Of a stretch of DNA of 29,743 bases, positions 1 through 7,191 are shown piece by piece. The position numbers and the translations under genes were made by a program. The notes under the pieces were generated by a model, which saw only the letters and a list, made by a program, of their open reading frames with translations, was not told the DNA's origin and ran no database searches. This stretch comes from CAZRGV01 sp964599655. GTDB lineage: Bacteria; Planctomycetota; Planctomycetia; Isosphaerales; Isosphaeraceae. The stretch lies in NCBI GenBank assembly GCA_964599655.1, contig CAZRGV010000077.1, positions 1 to 29,743 on the forward strand. The letters run 5' to 3'. Numbering within the stretch: position 1 is the first letter of the stretch; each line of letters opens with the position of its first letter.

Positions 1-92
1 TGCCCGGCCACGGACCGCCCACGACCATCGGCGCCGAGAAACGAAACAACCCGTTCGTGGGGGAGAACGCGGGGCTCTACGGGCTGGACTGA
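1..92 (+). CDS. metallo-beta-lactamase-fold hydrolase, C-terminal end (partial)
   Basis: Only the last 29 codons are in the window; the reading frame begins at base 3 and stops with TGA at 90-92. The visible residues include PGHGPPTTIGAEKRNNPFV. The GHGPxTTIGxEkxxNPFV ending is typical of MBL-fold hydrolases of the hydroxyacylglutathione-hydrolase/YcbL type, where the GHG histidine is one of the metal ligands. The substrate cannot be inferred from the tail. The gene converges on the DCC-family gene. The 114 bp between them hold no other gene that I can see. Confidence 0.75.
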   Translation, partial: PGHGPPTTIGAEKRNNPFVGENAGLYGLD

Positions 93-206
93 ACGGGACG
101 CGCTTCGACTTTCGATTTTCCGTGGCGATCCGTCCGCGTCGGAGCACCGGTTCGTCGAACGCGGAGCACGGAGCGCCCGGTTTCCAACGTCGAGGACGTG
201 AAAGAC

Positions 207-710
207 TCAGGGGGCTTGGATTCCAGAGGCCGGGACGTCCTGAGTCGGGCGCTCGGCTTCCTGGGGTTCGAGGAGAAAACGCGCCCGCTCTTCGGGTGTC
301 GGCAACCGGCAGGTTTCCTTCTTGCCGAACCAACGGTAACGATTTCGGGCGATGAGGCCGTACACCGCGTCTCGAATCGGCCGGGGAATGACGATCAGAC
401 CGAAGAGGAGGTTCCAGGGGAACCGCAGGCGACGTGCGATCCGAAGCGCGGCGGTCGAGCGATCGCTGAGGCGGTCGCCCTCGATCAGGTAAACGCTCTG
501 GACCTCGCTGGACTCGATCCCGTGTTCGGCCAGCAAGCGCCGACCGGCCTCGGACTGGTTCGACGCGAACAAGAACTCGGCGCGCGGGTCGCGTTTCAGG
601 ACGAAATCGACCGAGGCGTTGCAGAGGTTGCAAACCCCGTCGAAGACGATCAACGGCCTGGAGGCGCGGGGGCGGTCGAGGGTTTCCTCAGAACGCGCGA
701 TGGTCGCCAT
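207..710 (-). CDS. DCC-family (DUF393, YuxK-like) thiol-disulfide oxidoreductase
   Basis: A 167-residue protein whose core begins LIVFDGVCNLCNASVDFVLKRD. The D24-G-V-C27-N-L-C30 motif, with two cysteines three apart in a DxxCxxC setting, defines the DCC/DUF393 family, predicted to have a thioredoxin-like fold and thiol-disulfide chemistry. No signal peptide is visible, so it is probably cytoplasmic. It ends with the family's usual basic and aromatic region (YRWFGKKETCRLPTPEERARFL). It is the last gene of a leftward operon: its start overlaps the end of the membrane-protein gene by 23 bp, which suggests translational coupling. The biochemical role of the family is poorly defined, so the call is to family level only. 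Confidence 0.85.
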   Translation of the reverse strand: MATIARSEETLDRPRASRPLIVFDGVCNLCNASVDFVLKRDPRAEFLFASNQSEAGRRLLAEHGIESSEVQSVYLIEGDRLSDRSTAALRIARRLRFPWNLLFGLIVIPRPIRDAVYGLIARNRYRWFGKKETCRLPTPEERARFLLEPQEAERPTQDVPASGIQAP

Positions 711-1494
711 GGCTGGGCTCCCCGAAACGCAAGGACGATGTGTGGGAGGAAACGCCCAGGATCAGGTCTTCCGCGTGATCCAGCTCGCGAAGGATCTGGC
801 TGCATTCCCGAGCGGCGAGCAGGCAAAGGACCGTCACCAGGAAGCCGGCCAGGCCGCGGATCGCCGACAAACCAAGCCAGAGCAGCCAGGTCAGGAGGTT
901 GAGGCCCGGTCGCGGTCGCAAGGGCCAACCGAGTTCCCAGTCGGTCTGGTAGAGCACGAGAATCGCCCAGACGATCACGCCGGCGACGACCAGCGCCAGG
1001 ATCGAGGCGAGGGATTCGCCGGCCTCCTCGCGGCCCAAATGGGCCACCACGCTGTAGGCGAGGCTCGCGACCACGCCCAGCCAGACCCAGCGGGCCCCGA
1101 TCATGAGCTGGATTCGGAGCCATCGGTGCCCGAGTTCCGCCGGACCGAGGCCGAAGGTTTCGCCGTGGCGAACGACCCAGAAAACGATGCCGGCCAGGCT
1201 CAGAAGCACGAGGTAGCCGGATCGGCGTTTCCAGTCGGGTTCCGACCAACGCCCCCAGAGCAAGGACGCGCCCAGCAGCGAACTCCAGACGATCGTCGAT
1301 CCGGCGGCCCATTGCCAGAGCGGACTGGCGATGAAATCCATGATCTCCGGTTGCCAGGTCAGGAAGAAGGCCACGCCGGCCGCCGAGTCCAGGACCATCA
1401 ATCCCGTGCCCAGAGCGCACAAGAGGAACGCGGCCCGACAGAGCCGATACCTTGGTCGATGCTCGTCGCGTTCCCAGTCCATCGGTGGATTCAT
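688..1494 (-). CDS. multi-pass membrane protein, unknown function
   Basis: About 268 residues with roughly six or seven hydrophobic segments, for example LCRAAFLLCALGTGLMVLD, SGYLVLLSLAGIVFWVV, WVWLGVVASLAYSVVA, ILALVVAGVIVWAILVLYQ and LAGFLVTVLCLLAA. I do not recognise the family. The codon pair TTG-ATG sits at the 5' end; I chose the ATG at 1494, although a TTG start at 1497 is possible. It lies 13 bp after the stop of the DUF2071-like gene and overlaps the DCC gene, so the three genes form one leftward operon. DCC and DUF2071 proteins often sit near small membrane proteins, but that does not give a function here. Confidence 0.7.
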   Translation of the reverse strand: MNPPMDWERDEHRPRYRLCRAAFLLCALGTGLMVLDSAAGVAFFLTWQPEIMDFIASPLWQWAAGSTIVWSSLLGASLLWGRWSEPDWKRRSGYLVLLSLAGIVFWVVRHGETFGLGPAELGHRWLRIQLMIGARWVWLGVVASLAYSVVAHLGREEAGESLASILALVVAGVIVWAILVLYQTDWELGWPLRPRPGLNLLTWLLWLGLSAIRGLAGFLVTVLCLLAARECSQILRELDHAEDLILGVSSHTSSLRFGEPSHGDHRAF

Positions 1495-1507
1495 CAAAAA
1501 TCGACCG

Positions 1508-2371
1508 TTAACGCCTGTGTGATCCGGAAACCGGTGTCGGGCTCGCGATCGACGTCTCCACCCGCGTCAGGGGATAGATCCGGACGCGCACCTCGCTCGC
1601 GTAGTGGGCCAGGGGTGGAATCGCTGGTCGGGCGATGCCCGAGGCGGCCAGGAGGCTTTCCTCCAGGTGCACGACCTTCGCGGGCTGAAGCGGGTAAGGC
1701 GCGTGGTGAACCTGACCGCGAACCAGCCGCGCGCCGTGCCGAGTGTAAAGAAAGTAACGTTCCGCGAGGAAATGCTCCAGAGTGCCGACCTTCGCCGGAG
1801 CGGGCGAGCCAATCGGCCGGTACGTGACGTGGCAGGTCGCCGGCCTCTCGACCGGCCCCAACCGCTCCGATCGGTAGTCGATCTCGAACGATCCGGGCTG
1901 CGACTCCAACGCCGAGATCGACAGGCTCATCCGGGCGAAATAATAGGGAAGATGCCAGAACCGCCTCGCGAGGAACACGGCGATCCGATTCGCGGCATCG
2001 AGACTAAAAAACCAGACGCCCGGATCGCGGCCTTGTTGATGGACGTAGGTGCGGACGTTGACCTCGTGGAACGAGGAAAGCCCCCAGACGGGCGGGGCCC
2101 AGACCGGCCGAACGCCCGTCATCGTGAACGGGACCAGACCGACGAACGCCTGCCCCTCGAAGGTATCCACGTCGAGCGTGTCGGGAATCAAGGGCCGGAG
2201 ACTCTCGACGGGCAACGGCCAGTGCAGGAAGAGCAGGTGGGCCCACCGTTGCCGCATCAGGCTCCGGCCGCTTGGGAGGAGCGTCGGCGTGATCCGGTCG
2301 ATGTTGTCTTCTCCGGGATGCCGGATGGTCGTCAAGAGCGAGGGCTCCCCACCGGGCGGAACGGATGACAC
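1508..2371 (-). CDS. DUF2071 / YqjF-like protein
   Basis: A 287-residue protein. From about residue 38 it reads MRQRWAHLLFLHWPLPVESL, followed by RPLIPDTLDVDTFEGQAFVG and later VWGLSSFHEVNVRTYV and GVWFFSLDAANRIAVFLARR. This is the conserved layout of the DUF2071 (YqjF) family: an N-terminal W-x-x-LxFxxWP stretch, LP..L.vDtfdG.AwvG, then FxElNvRtYV and GVyFfSLDA. The fold resembles acetoacetate decarboxylase, but no catalytic role is established. It is first in the leftward operon. Its 5' end sits on top of the region upstream of the divergent hydrolase gene. A start at the internal methionine 38 is also possible, which would leave more room for promoters. Confidence 0.85.
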   Translation of the reverse strand: MSSVPPGGEPSLLTTIRHPGEDNIDRITPTLLPSGRSLMRQRWAHLLFLHWPLPVESLRPLIPDTLDVDTFEGQAFVGLVPFTMTGVRPVWAPPVWGLSSFHEVNVRTYVHQQGRDPGVWFFSLDAANRIAVFLARRFWHLPYYFARMSLSISALESQPGSFEIDYRSERLGPVERPATCHVTYRPIGSPAPAKVGTLEHFLAERYFLYTRHGARLVRGQVHHAPYPLQPAKVVHLEESLLAASGIARPAIPPLAHYASEVRVRIYPLTRVETSIASPTPVSGSHRR

Positions 2372-2484
2372 AATTCATTGTGTCAAGGGTGGCAAGGCGT
2401 CGCAACCATCGTTCCGTCGGTCCGGCTCGACTCGATTGGGGATTGGCCATTGGGTCGCGCTGGTCCATCGAAGGGATCGAAGGC

Positions 2485-3336
2485 ATGGGTCCGATCGAAG
2501 AACTTCCCGGGTTCGAACGCTTCGAATTCGAACGCGACGGACGACGCAAACCGGTCTACCGAAGGGGCCAGGGCCCCGGCGTGATTCTGATGCACGAGTT
2601 ACCCGGCATGAGCCCGTCGTGCGTGGAACTCGGCCGTTGGATCGCGTCGGCCGGTTTTGATGTGTATTTGCCGCTGTTTTTCGGAACGCCGGAAGAGACG
2701 GGAGGCGCGTTGCGGGTCGCCTCGTTTGCCTGGTGCATTCGCAAGGAGTTTTCTCTGCTGCGAGCCGGGAGGACGAGCCCGATCATCGGCTGGCTTCGCG
2801 GATTGGCCCAGGAGGTTCGGCGCCGGACCGGCCACGAAACGGTTGGGGCCATTGGCATGTGCCTGACCGGAGGCTTCGCGCTGGCGATGCTGCTCGAGGA
2901 CTGCGTCGCCGCGCCGGTTCTGAGCCAGCCGTCGCTGCCGTTGGCATTACCCTGGAACGCGAGTGTCCAACGATTCGACCTGGGCCTCGACGACGAGGAC
3001 CTCGCGTGCGTCAAGAAGCGCGTCGCGAGCGAACGGATTCCGATCCTGGGCTTCCGGTTCCAGGGGGACCGAATCTCGCCCCCCGAGCGTTTCCAGCGGC
3101 TGGAGCGGGAGTTTCCGGAAACCTTTCGGGCCAACCGCGTTCCGGGCGATCACCACTCGGTGTTGACGATCCACTTCCATCATCTGAACGAGGCGGAACG
3201 CCAGGCGGTCTGGACGACGCTGGTCACCTTTCTGAACGAGCGGTTGAAAGGCGGAGACGGATGGGTGCCGCCCAGTCCCTGGCGGGCGGGGCTGGGAACG
3301 TCGGTCGCGGAACTTGAGTCGCCTGGAGAACGCTGA
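2485..3336 (+). CDS. dienelactone hydrolase family protein
   Basis: A 283-residue alpha/beta hydrolase of the DLH type. PGVILMHELPGM (residues 31-42) contains the HE pair in which the glutamate (E38) partners the nucleophile in dienelactone hydrolases. GAIGMCLTGG (121-130) is the nucleophile elbow with cysteine C126. The remaining triad members are probably D195 (in LGFRFQGDRISPP) and H223 or H224 (GDHHSVLTIH). The family hydrolyses dienelactones or related esters in the cytoplasm, but the substrate is unknown here. The frame is open further upstream to 2365, but that would overlap the start of the divergent DUF2071-like gene. The ATG at 2485 begins exactly where the family similarity starts. 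The metallophosphoesterase follows 4 bp downstream. Confidence 0.85.
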   Translation: MGPIEELPGFERFEFERDGRRKPVYRRGQGPGVILMHELPGMSPSCVELGRWIASAGFDVYLPLFFGTPEETGGALRVASFAWCIRKEFSLLRAGRTSPIIGWLRGLAQEVRRRTGHETVGAIGMCLTGGFALAMLLEDCVAAPVLSQPSLPLALPWNASVQRFDLGLDDEDLACVKKRVASERIPILGFRFQGDRISPPERFQRLEREFPETFRANRVPGDHHSVLTIHFHHLNEAERQAVWTTLVTFLNERLKGGDGWVPPSPWRAGLGTSVAELESPGER

Positions 3337-3340
3337 GCCC

Positions 3341-4048
3341 ATGCGCGTCTGGGCGATTTCCGACCTGCACCTTTCGTTCGCGAAGCCGGACCGGCGGGAG
3401 CGTTTCGCGGCTCGCTGGAAGGATCACGCCGCGAAGATCGCGCGCGAGTGGCGCGCCGTGGTCCGACCCGACGACGTGGTCCTCCTGCCCGGCGACCTCT
3501 CGATGGCGATGACCCACCGAGATGTTCAGCCCGACCTGTCCTGGCTCGACCGGCTGCCCGGCATCAAAGTGCTCTCGCCGGGCAATCACGACCGATGGTG
3601 GAACGACGTCGCGAAGATCCGGCCGATGCTTCGGCGATCGGAGCGAGCCGTCGACGGCGATGCCCTGTCCCTCGACGGGCTGATCGTCTGCGGCGCCCGA
3701 GGCGCGCCGGTGCTCGACGAGGACGCGAGCGCCGAGGCCCGAACGGCCTCCGACCGAGAGCTCGCACGACTGGATCGGGCGCTCGAACAGGCCCAACAGC
3801 TTCGGGTCCACTCCGAGCCGATTTACGTACTCTGGCATTTTCCGCCGTTCGATCAGCACCGACGCCCCGGCCCAGTGGTTTCGAGGCTGGAGGCGGCCGG
3901 CGTTTCGTGTTGCGTTTATGGACATTTGCACATTGAGGGGCAGTGGTCGCTGGCCGTTCAAGGGGTCGTCCGCGGCGTTCGCTACGACTGCGTCGCCGCG
4001 GACGCCATCGGCTTCCGCCCGATCCGGGTGGACGGGCGGAAGGACTGA
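3341..4048 (+). CDS. calcineurin-like metallophosphoesterase
   Basis: A 235-residue protein with all the dinuclear-metal signatures in order: SDLHLS (D8, H10), GDLSMAM (G51-D52), GNHDRWW (81-87), LWHFPP (H167) and YGHLHIEG (G194-H-L-H197). It resembles the compact COG1768-type predicted phosphohydrolases. It should cleave a phosphomonoester or phosphodiester in the cytoplasm, and the substrate is not predictable. No signal peptide or membrane segment is seen. The ATG at 3341 follows a GGAG stretch and places the beta strand VWAISDLH at the N-terminus as expected. It lies 4 bp after the hydrolase gene and is probably co-transcribed with it. It converges with the Tat-exported hydrolase gene, 79 bp away. 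Confidence 0.88.
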   Translation: MRVWAISDLHLSFAKPDRRERFAARWKDHAAKIAREWRAVVRPDDVVLLPGDLSMAMTHRDVQPDLSWLDRLPGIKVLSPGNHDRWWNDVAKIRPMLRRSERAVDGDALSLDGLIVCGARGAPVLDEDASAEARTASDRELARLDRALEQAQQLRVHSEPIYVLWHFPPFDQHRRPGPVVSRLEAAGVSCCVYGHLHIEGQWSLAVQGVVRGVRYDCVAADAIGFRPIRVDGRKD

Positions 4049-4127
4049 ACGCGCCGGGCCGAGCCCCTGAATCGAACGACCCTCGAAGTCGATGGCCTTG
4101 CTCGAAACGTGGGGAGGCCCCGTTCGA

Positions 4128-5363
4128 TCAGAGCTTCTCGCCTCGTAGCCAGCGATCGAGGACCGGGTAGACCTCGGCCCTGGAATTCAGGCCCACGAGG
4201 GCGTCGTCGTGTCCGGCGTTGACGGAGAAACCCATCGCCTGACCGAACACGACCAACGTCTTGTCGGCGGATCCGACATGGCCGTGCAAGAATTGCTGGA
4301 CCACCGGAGGCGCGAACTGATCTTGCTGGCCGCAGGCGATCAGCATGGGGGTGTTCAGGTTGCCGAGGGCCTTGGAGTAGTCGAAGGTTTTGCGAGCGTC
4401 GAGCAGCCGGCCTTCCTTCGCCAGCACCATGTACTGCTGCATGACCCCGACCGACGGAACATCCGTGGCCCAGCTTCCCAGCGCCTCGTAGACGGCCGGA
4501 GCGACGTTGTTCTGGTTGAAGAACATGTTGTGGACGCTCGTCCGCGTTTCGGCGACCAGTTGTTCGCCGGTCAGGCGTCCGGTGAGCTGTTGCGTGCGGG
4601 TTTCGAGCATCTCGCGAAGGAACTGGATCACGAGCTGACCGTTGGGCATGGTCACCTGGCTTCCGATCGTCGCGAGCCGGCCGATGCCGGGATTCTGCGA
4701 ACGGGCGAGGTGGCCGATCGCCACGATCCCGCCCATCGAGTGCCCGACCCAGGCGACCTCGGGCGCGCCGGTGGAACGTCGGACCAGTTGAACGAACNNN
4801 NNNNNNNNNNNNNNNNNNNNNNNNNNNNNNNNNNNNNNNNNNNNNNNNNNNNNNNNNNNNNNNNNNNNNNNNNNNNNNNNNNNNNNNNNNNNNNNNNNNN
4901 NNNNNNNNNNNNNNNNNNNNNNNNNNNCCTGGTCGAGCTTCCAGACCCACTTCTGACTCAGACCGCAACCGCGGAGGTCGACCGCCCAGACGTCGTAACC
5001 TAGGCCCGCGAGATAGGACGCGAGGCTGCACGACGGATCGAGGTCCCAGAAGGTGGCGTTATAGCTCAGGCCGTGGCAAAGGATCACGGGCAAGGTGCCC
5101 GGTCGAGCCGGTCCGGTGCGACGGTACCGATGCGCGACGAGCGTCCAGCCGTCGGCCGTCCGGATCGGATACGGCTCGGAGCGCGGGGCGTCCGCGGCGA
5201 CGCCGAGCCGCTCGGTCAGGCCGCCGGGGCCCGTGATCGCCTTCTTGGCGGCGCTTCGGGCGGCCCGCTCCAGGATCTGACCGAAATCGTCGGCCCGAAG
5301 ACCTTCGGGAGCCGCCAGAAGTCCGGCCCCCGTGAGCCCGAGAAGAAATCGTCGACGGTCCAC
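4128..5363 (-). CDS. Tat-exported alpha/beta hydrolase (lipase/esterase-like), interrupted by assembly gap
   Basis: About 411 residues including the unknown stretch across the N run. The GTG start at 5363 has a perfect AAGGAGGT five bases upstream and gives the N-terminus MDRRRFLLGLTGAGLLAAPE, a textbook twin-arginine signal. An upstream ATG at 5393 in frame has a weaker case because it would bury that leader. The body has LPVILCHGLS (oxyanion-hole HG), VDLRGCGLS, then after the gap VAWVGHSMGG (nucleophile Ser), CGQQDQFAPP (acid) and VNAGHDDALVG (catalytic His). Both sides of the gap are in the same frame, so the gap size is plausible. The protein should act outside the cytoplasm on an ester or acyl substrate. 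It is a single gene, divergent from csrA. Confidence 0.85.
   Translation of the reverse strand: MDRRRFLLGLTGAGLLAAPEGLRADDFGQILERAARSAAKKAITGPGGLTERLGVAADAPRSEPYPIRTADGWTLVAHRYRRTGPARPGTLPVILCHGLSYNATFWDLDPSCSLASYLAGLGYDVWAVDLRGCGLSQKWVWKLDQXXXXXXXXXXXXXXXXXXXXXXXXXXXXXXXXXXXXXXXXXXXXFVQLVRRSTGAPEVAWVGHSMGGIVAIGHLARSQNPGIGRLATIGSQVTMPNGQLVIQFLREMLETRTQQLTGRLTGEQLVAETRTSVHNMFFNQNNVAPAVYEALGSWATDVPSVGVMQQYMVLAKEGRLLDARKTFDYSKALGNLNTPMLIACGQQDQFAPPVVQQFLHGHVGSADKTLVVFGQAMGFSVNAGHDDALVGLNSRAEVYPVLDRWLRGEKL
4798..4927. other. assembly gap (130 N) inside the hydrolase gene
   Basis: An uninterrupted run of N between the WVWKLDQ and FVQLVRR coding segments of the alpha/beta hydrolase. Reading frame is kept across the stated length. 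The missing residues fall between the VDLRGCGLS strand region and the nucleophile elbow. Confidence 0.98.
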
Positions 5364-5368
5364 GTCGC

Positions 5369-5376
5369 ACCTCCTT
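5369..5376 (-). promoter_or_regulatory. Shine-Dalgarno site deciding the GTG start at 5363
   Basis: The minus strand reads AAGGAGGT, then GCGAC, then GTG. This is a full anti-SD match with 5 nt spacing, and the resulting protein starts directly with the twin-arginine leader. Confidence 0.8.
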
Positions 5377-5636
5377 GCGCGTTCCGGCCGCATCCGGCCC
5401 TCCCCAACGGGGAATCCTGTCCGACTCCTATCACATTTCGAGCCACGGGGACAGATCGACTCGTTCGCTCTCCGGCGCGAACGGCTCACGAACCGTCGAG
5501 CCCGTGCCGGAACCCGTGGCTCAACGCGATCTTAACCCGTGAAAGGTCCTGACCAGAGTGATACGACGAATTCCCATTTTGACAAACCGCGTTCCGGAAA
5601 GGGTGGTCGACTTCGCGTCTCGTCCAGGGCTCGTGA

Positions 5637-5650
5637 CTGTCACTCGACAG
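5637..5650. promoter_or_regulatory. inverted repeat upstream of the sigma-54 promoter (possible activator site)
   Basis: CTGTC-ACTC-GACAG, a perfect 5-bp dyad with a 4-nt centre, lies about 70 bp upstream of the -24 element. Sigma-54 promoters need an enhancer-binding activator that binds upstream, and this dyad is the best-formed candidate in the region. It is short, so the assignment is tentative. Confidence 0.3.
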
Positions 5651-5664
5651 GAAGTCCGCACTCT

Positions 5665-5677
5665 AAACCTTTTGATA
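5665..5677 (-). promoter_or_regulatory. IHF-like site between the dyad and the sigma-54 promoter
   Basis: The minus strand reads TATCAAAAGGTTT, matching 12 of 13 positions of WATCAANNNNTTR (only the last base differs). It sits in a locally AT-rich stretch about 42 bp upstream of the -24 element, where DNA-bending sites lie in IHF-dependent sigma-54 promoters. Whether this organism has an IHF-like protein that reads this sequence is unknown. Confidence 0.3.
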
Positions 5678-5718
5678 GTTTGAGTTTATGTGCGATCTCC
5701 GTCGAGTATCCGATTTTC

Positions 5719-5734
5719 TGGCACGGTGGTTGCT
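5719..5734 (+). promoter_or_regulatory. sigma-54 (RpoN) -24/-12 promoter for csrA
   Basis: TGGCACG-GTGG-TTGCT matches the consensus TGGCACG-N4-TTGCW exactly, with the invariant GG (5720-5721) and GC (5732-5733) 12 bp apart. Transcription would start near 5745 and run rightward through a leader of about 60 nt into csrA at 5806. No competing gene lies between. Confidence 0.75.
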
Positions 5735-5744
5735 AAGATATTGC

Positions 5745-5805
5745 GGTGACGTCGAGACTTGGATCTCCGAAGATGGGATTTCGACCAGGGAACCGGGACA
5801 CAGCC
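5745..5805 (+). promoter_or_regulatory. csrA leader with four GGA motifs (possible CsrA autoregulation)
   Basis: GGA, the core of CsrA binding sites, occurs at 5761, 5776, 5789 and 5796 within about 60 nt. The last one lies 8 nt before the start codon, where the ribosome binds. No strong Shine-Dalgarno is present. Multiple leader GGA motifs overlapping the initiation region are the known signature of CsrA binding its own mRNA in other bacteria; here it is an inference. Confidence 0.4.
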
Positions 5806-5994
5806 ATGTTGGTACTCAGCAGGAAGCTCGGTGAGAAGATCGTCATTGGCAACGACATCGTGATCACGGTTGTGAAGATCGACCGCAACCAGATCCGACT
5901 GGGAATCGAAGCTCCGCCGGAGATTTCGGTGTTTCGGGAAGAGATTCATCCGGAACGGGTTGAGAAGGCTCAGGCGGTGGTGGCGGGTCGTTGA
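5806..5994 (+). CDS. csrA: carbon storage regulator CsrA
   Basis: A 62-residue protein, MLVLSRKLGEKIVIGNDIVI followed by TVVKIDRNQIRLGIEAPPEI and SVFREEI. It is the normal length and sequence of CsrA/RsmA, an RNA-binding homodimer that blocks or stabilises target mRNAs at GGA motifs. The RNA-contact residues L4, R6 and R44 (in SVFREEI) are all present. The ATG at 5806 is the conserved start; the frame is open upstream but unlike any CsrA. It is preceded by a consensus sigma-54 promoter, so expression probably depends on an enhancer-binding activator. Its last 25 bp overlap the 3' end of the convergent isomerase gene. The usual partner fliW is not in the window, so regulation through FliW cannot be assumed. 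Confidence 0.97.
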   Translation: MLVLSRKLGEKIVIGNDIVITVVKIDRNQIRLGIEAPPEISVFREEIHPERVEKAQAVVAGR

Positions 5995-6962
5995 GTCGTT
6001 CGGTTCCTCGAGACAACGGGCCAGAGTCGTTGGAGCGACTCCGCCACGAGGCGAGCGGTCGGTTCGGGCCCCAGGTTCGCCAACGTGGCACAGTTCCCCA
6101 ACGGTTCGGCCGTGACGGGACCGGAGTAGCCCTCCGTGGCGAGCCGCTGGAGGATCGTGGCCGATTCGACCACTCCGGCTTCACCGGGCAACCCCCGCTC
6201 GTGGTCCAGAATCGACGACCGATCGCCCTGAAACGAGCCTGGGACATCGGCCAGATGAACCCAGACGACGTTCTCCACGCCCCAGGATAGCCCGTCCTCG
6301 ACGGATTCTCCGGCCGCGAACAGGTGAAACGCGTCGAGCAGCACTCCCACGACGGGGTTGGTGCTCGATCTCGGATTGGGCAACGACGCGTTGAGCCGCT
6401 CCACCATGCGCCGAAGCCAGACACTCGTCAAACCCTGAACCAACGGAATGCCGCGGCCCGACCGGGCGGATTCCACGCCGATCGCTTCCAGTCCCAGGCG
6501 AGAACCGTGCGAGGCCAGGATGGCCGCGATCCGTTCGAGAATGCGCAAGTCGTGGTCCAACCAGGCGTTTCGTTGTTCGTCGTGGAATTGCGAGACCGCG
6601 AACGGGTCGCGAGGGTCCAGTCCCTCTGGGAAGCCGGGACAGGGGATTTCGGGTCGAAGCCAGGTGCCGGTGCGATGGAGTCCCAGGATCGCGGCCGCCT
6701 CGGCGTAACGGGGCAACTCGGCGAGCTGGCGCTCCAGGTGCTCGATGGGGGCCGTTCTCCAGTCGACGGGCAAGGGCCAGGCTCCTCCCCGAAGGCCCAA
6801 CCGGTCCATCCGAGCCCGCAACCGTCGAGGGTCCTCGCCCGCGTCCACGAGGTCTCGAACGAGCAAATCCACACCTTCGAAGCCGGCCCACGCGGCCAGG
6901 TCGATGGTTTGAGACGCGGAGAGCCGAAGCCCGACGGCTCGGGCGTTGAAGCTGGTGAACAC
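5970..6962 (-). CDS. sugar phosphate isomerase/epimerase-like protein (xylose isomerase-like TIM barrel)
   Basis: About 330 residues. The family start is FTSFNARAVGLRLSASQTID followed by LAAWAGFEGVDLLVRDL, the first barrel strand and helix. Later strands carry metal or catalytic candidates: GLEAIGVES (Glu), VVGVLLDAFHLF (Asp and His), VVWVHLADV (His) and GPVTAEPLG (Glu), the order expected in the AP_endonuc_2 / xylose-isomerase-like superfamily. I placed the start at the GTG at 6962, where similarity begins; the frame is open to 7112 but that extension is arginine-rich and unlike protein. The substrate is probably a sugar or sugar acid and cannot be named. It is divergent from the GH15-like gene, and its last 25 bp overlap csrA tail to tail. 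Confidence 0.8.
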   Translation of the reverse strand: MFTSFNARAVGLRLSASQTIDLAAWAGFEGVDLLVRDLVDAGEDPRRLRARMDRLGLRGGAWPLPVDWRTAPIEHLERQLAELPRYAEAAAILGLHRTGTWLRPEIPCPGFPEGLDPRDPFAVSQFHDEQRNAWLDHDLRILERIAAILASHGSRLGLEAIGVESARSGRGIPLVQGLTSVWLRRMVERLNASLPNPRSSTNPVVGVLLDAFHLFAAGESVEDGLSWGVENVVWVHLADVPGSFQGDRSSILDHERGLPGEAGVVESATILQRLATEGYSGPVTAEPLGNCATLANLGPEPTARLVAESLQRLWPVVSRNRTTQRPATTA

Positions 6963-7104
6963 GGGGATGCTTCCGGATCCACGGGGTTTCCGCCGTCGAG
7001 CGCGGCGACGCGTTGCAAGTAGAGTCGAGCGTCCGGTTTCTCGCAAGTGCGGTCCAAGCCCGATTCGAGGCGGCCACCATACCCTTGGCGCGGGCCGAAG
7101 GAAC

Positions 7105-7117
7105 GTTGACAATCAAC
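7105..7117. promoter_or_regulatory. short palindrome between divergent carbohydrate genes
   Basis: GTTGA-CAA-TCAAC, a perfect 5-bp dyad with a 3-nt centre, lies between the isomerase-like gene (start 6962) and the GH15-like gene (start 7192). It could be an operator serving both, but the arms are short. Confidence 0.25.
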
Positions 7118-7191
7118 CATCCTCAAGCAAGGGGGGCGGCCGCGGAGAATGTCCGCGCTCTTGAACATGGACGTGAGTCAGCGAGGGGGCG

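Noticed and set aside
619..1827. 402-codon plus-strand frame across the first operon
   Set aside because: It spans three recognisable minus-strand genes and ignores their boundaries.
5539..5736. 65-codon plus-strand frame ending in the sigma-54 promoter
   Set aside because: No ribosome-binding site or protein-like composition, and it overlaps the promoter elements. I consider it non-coding.
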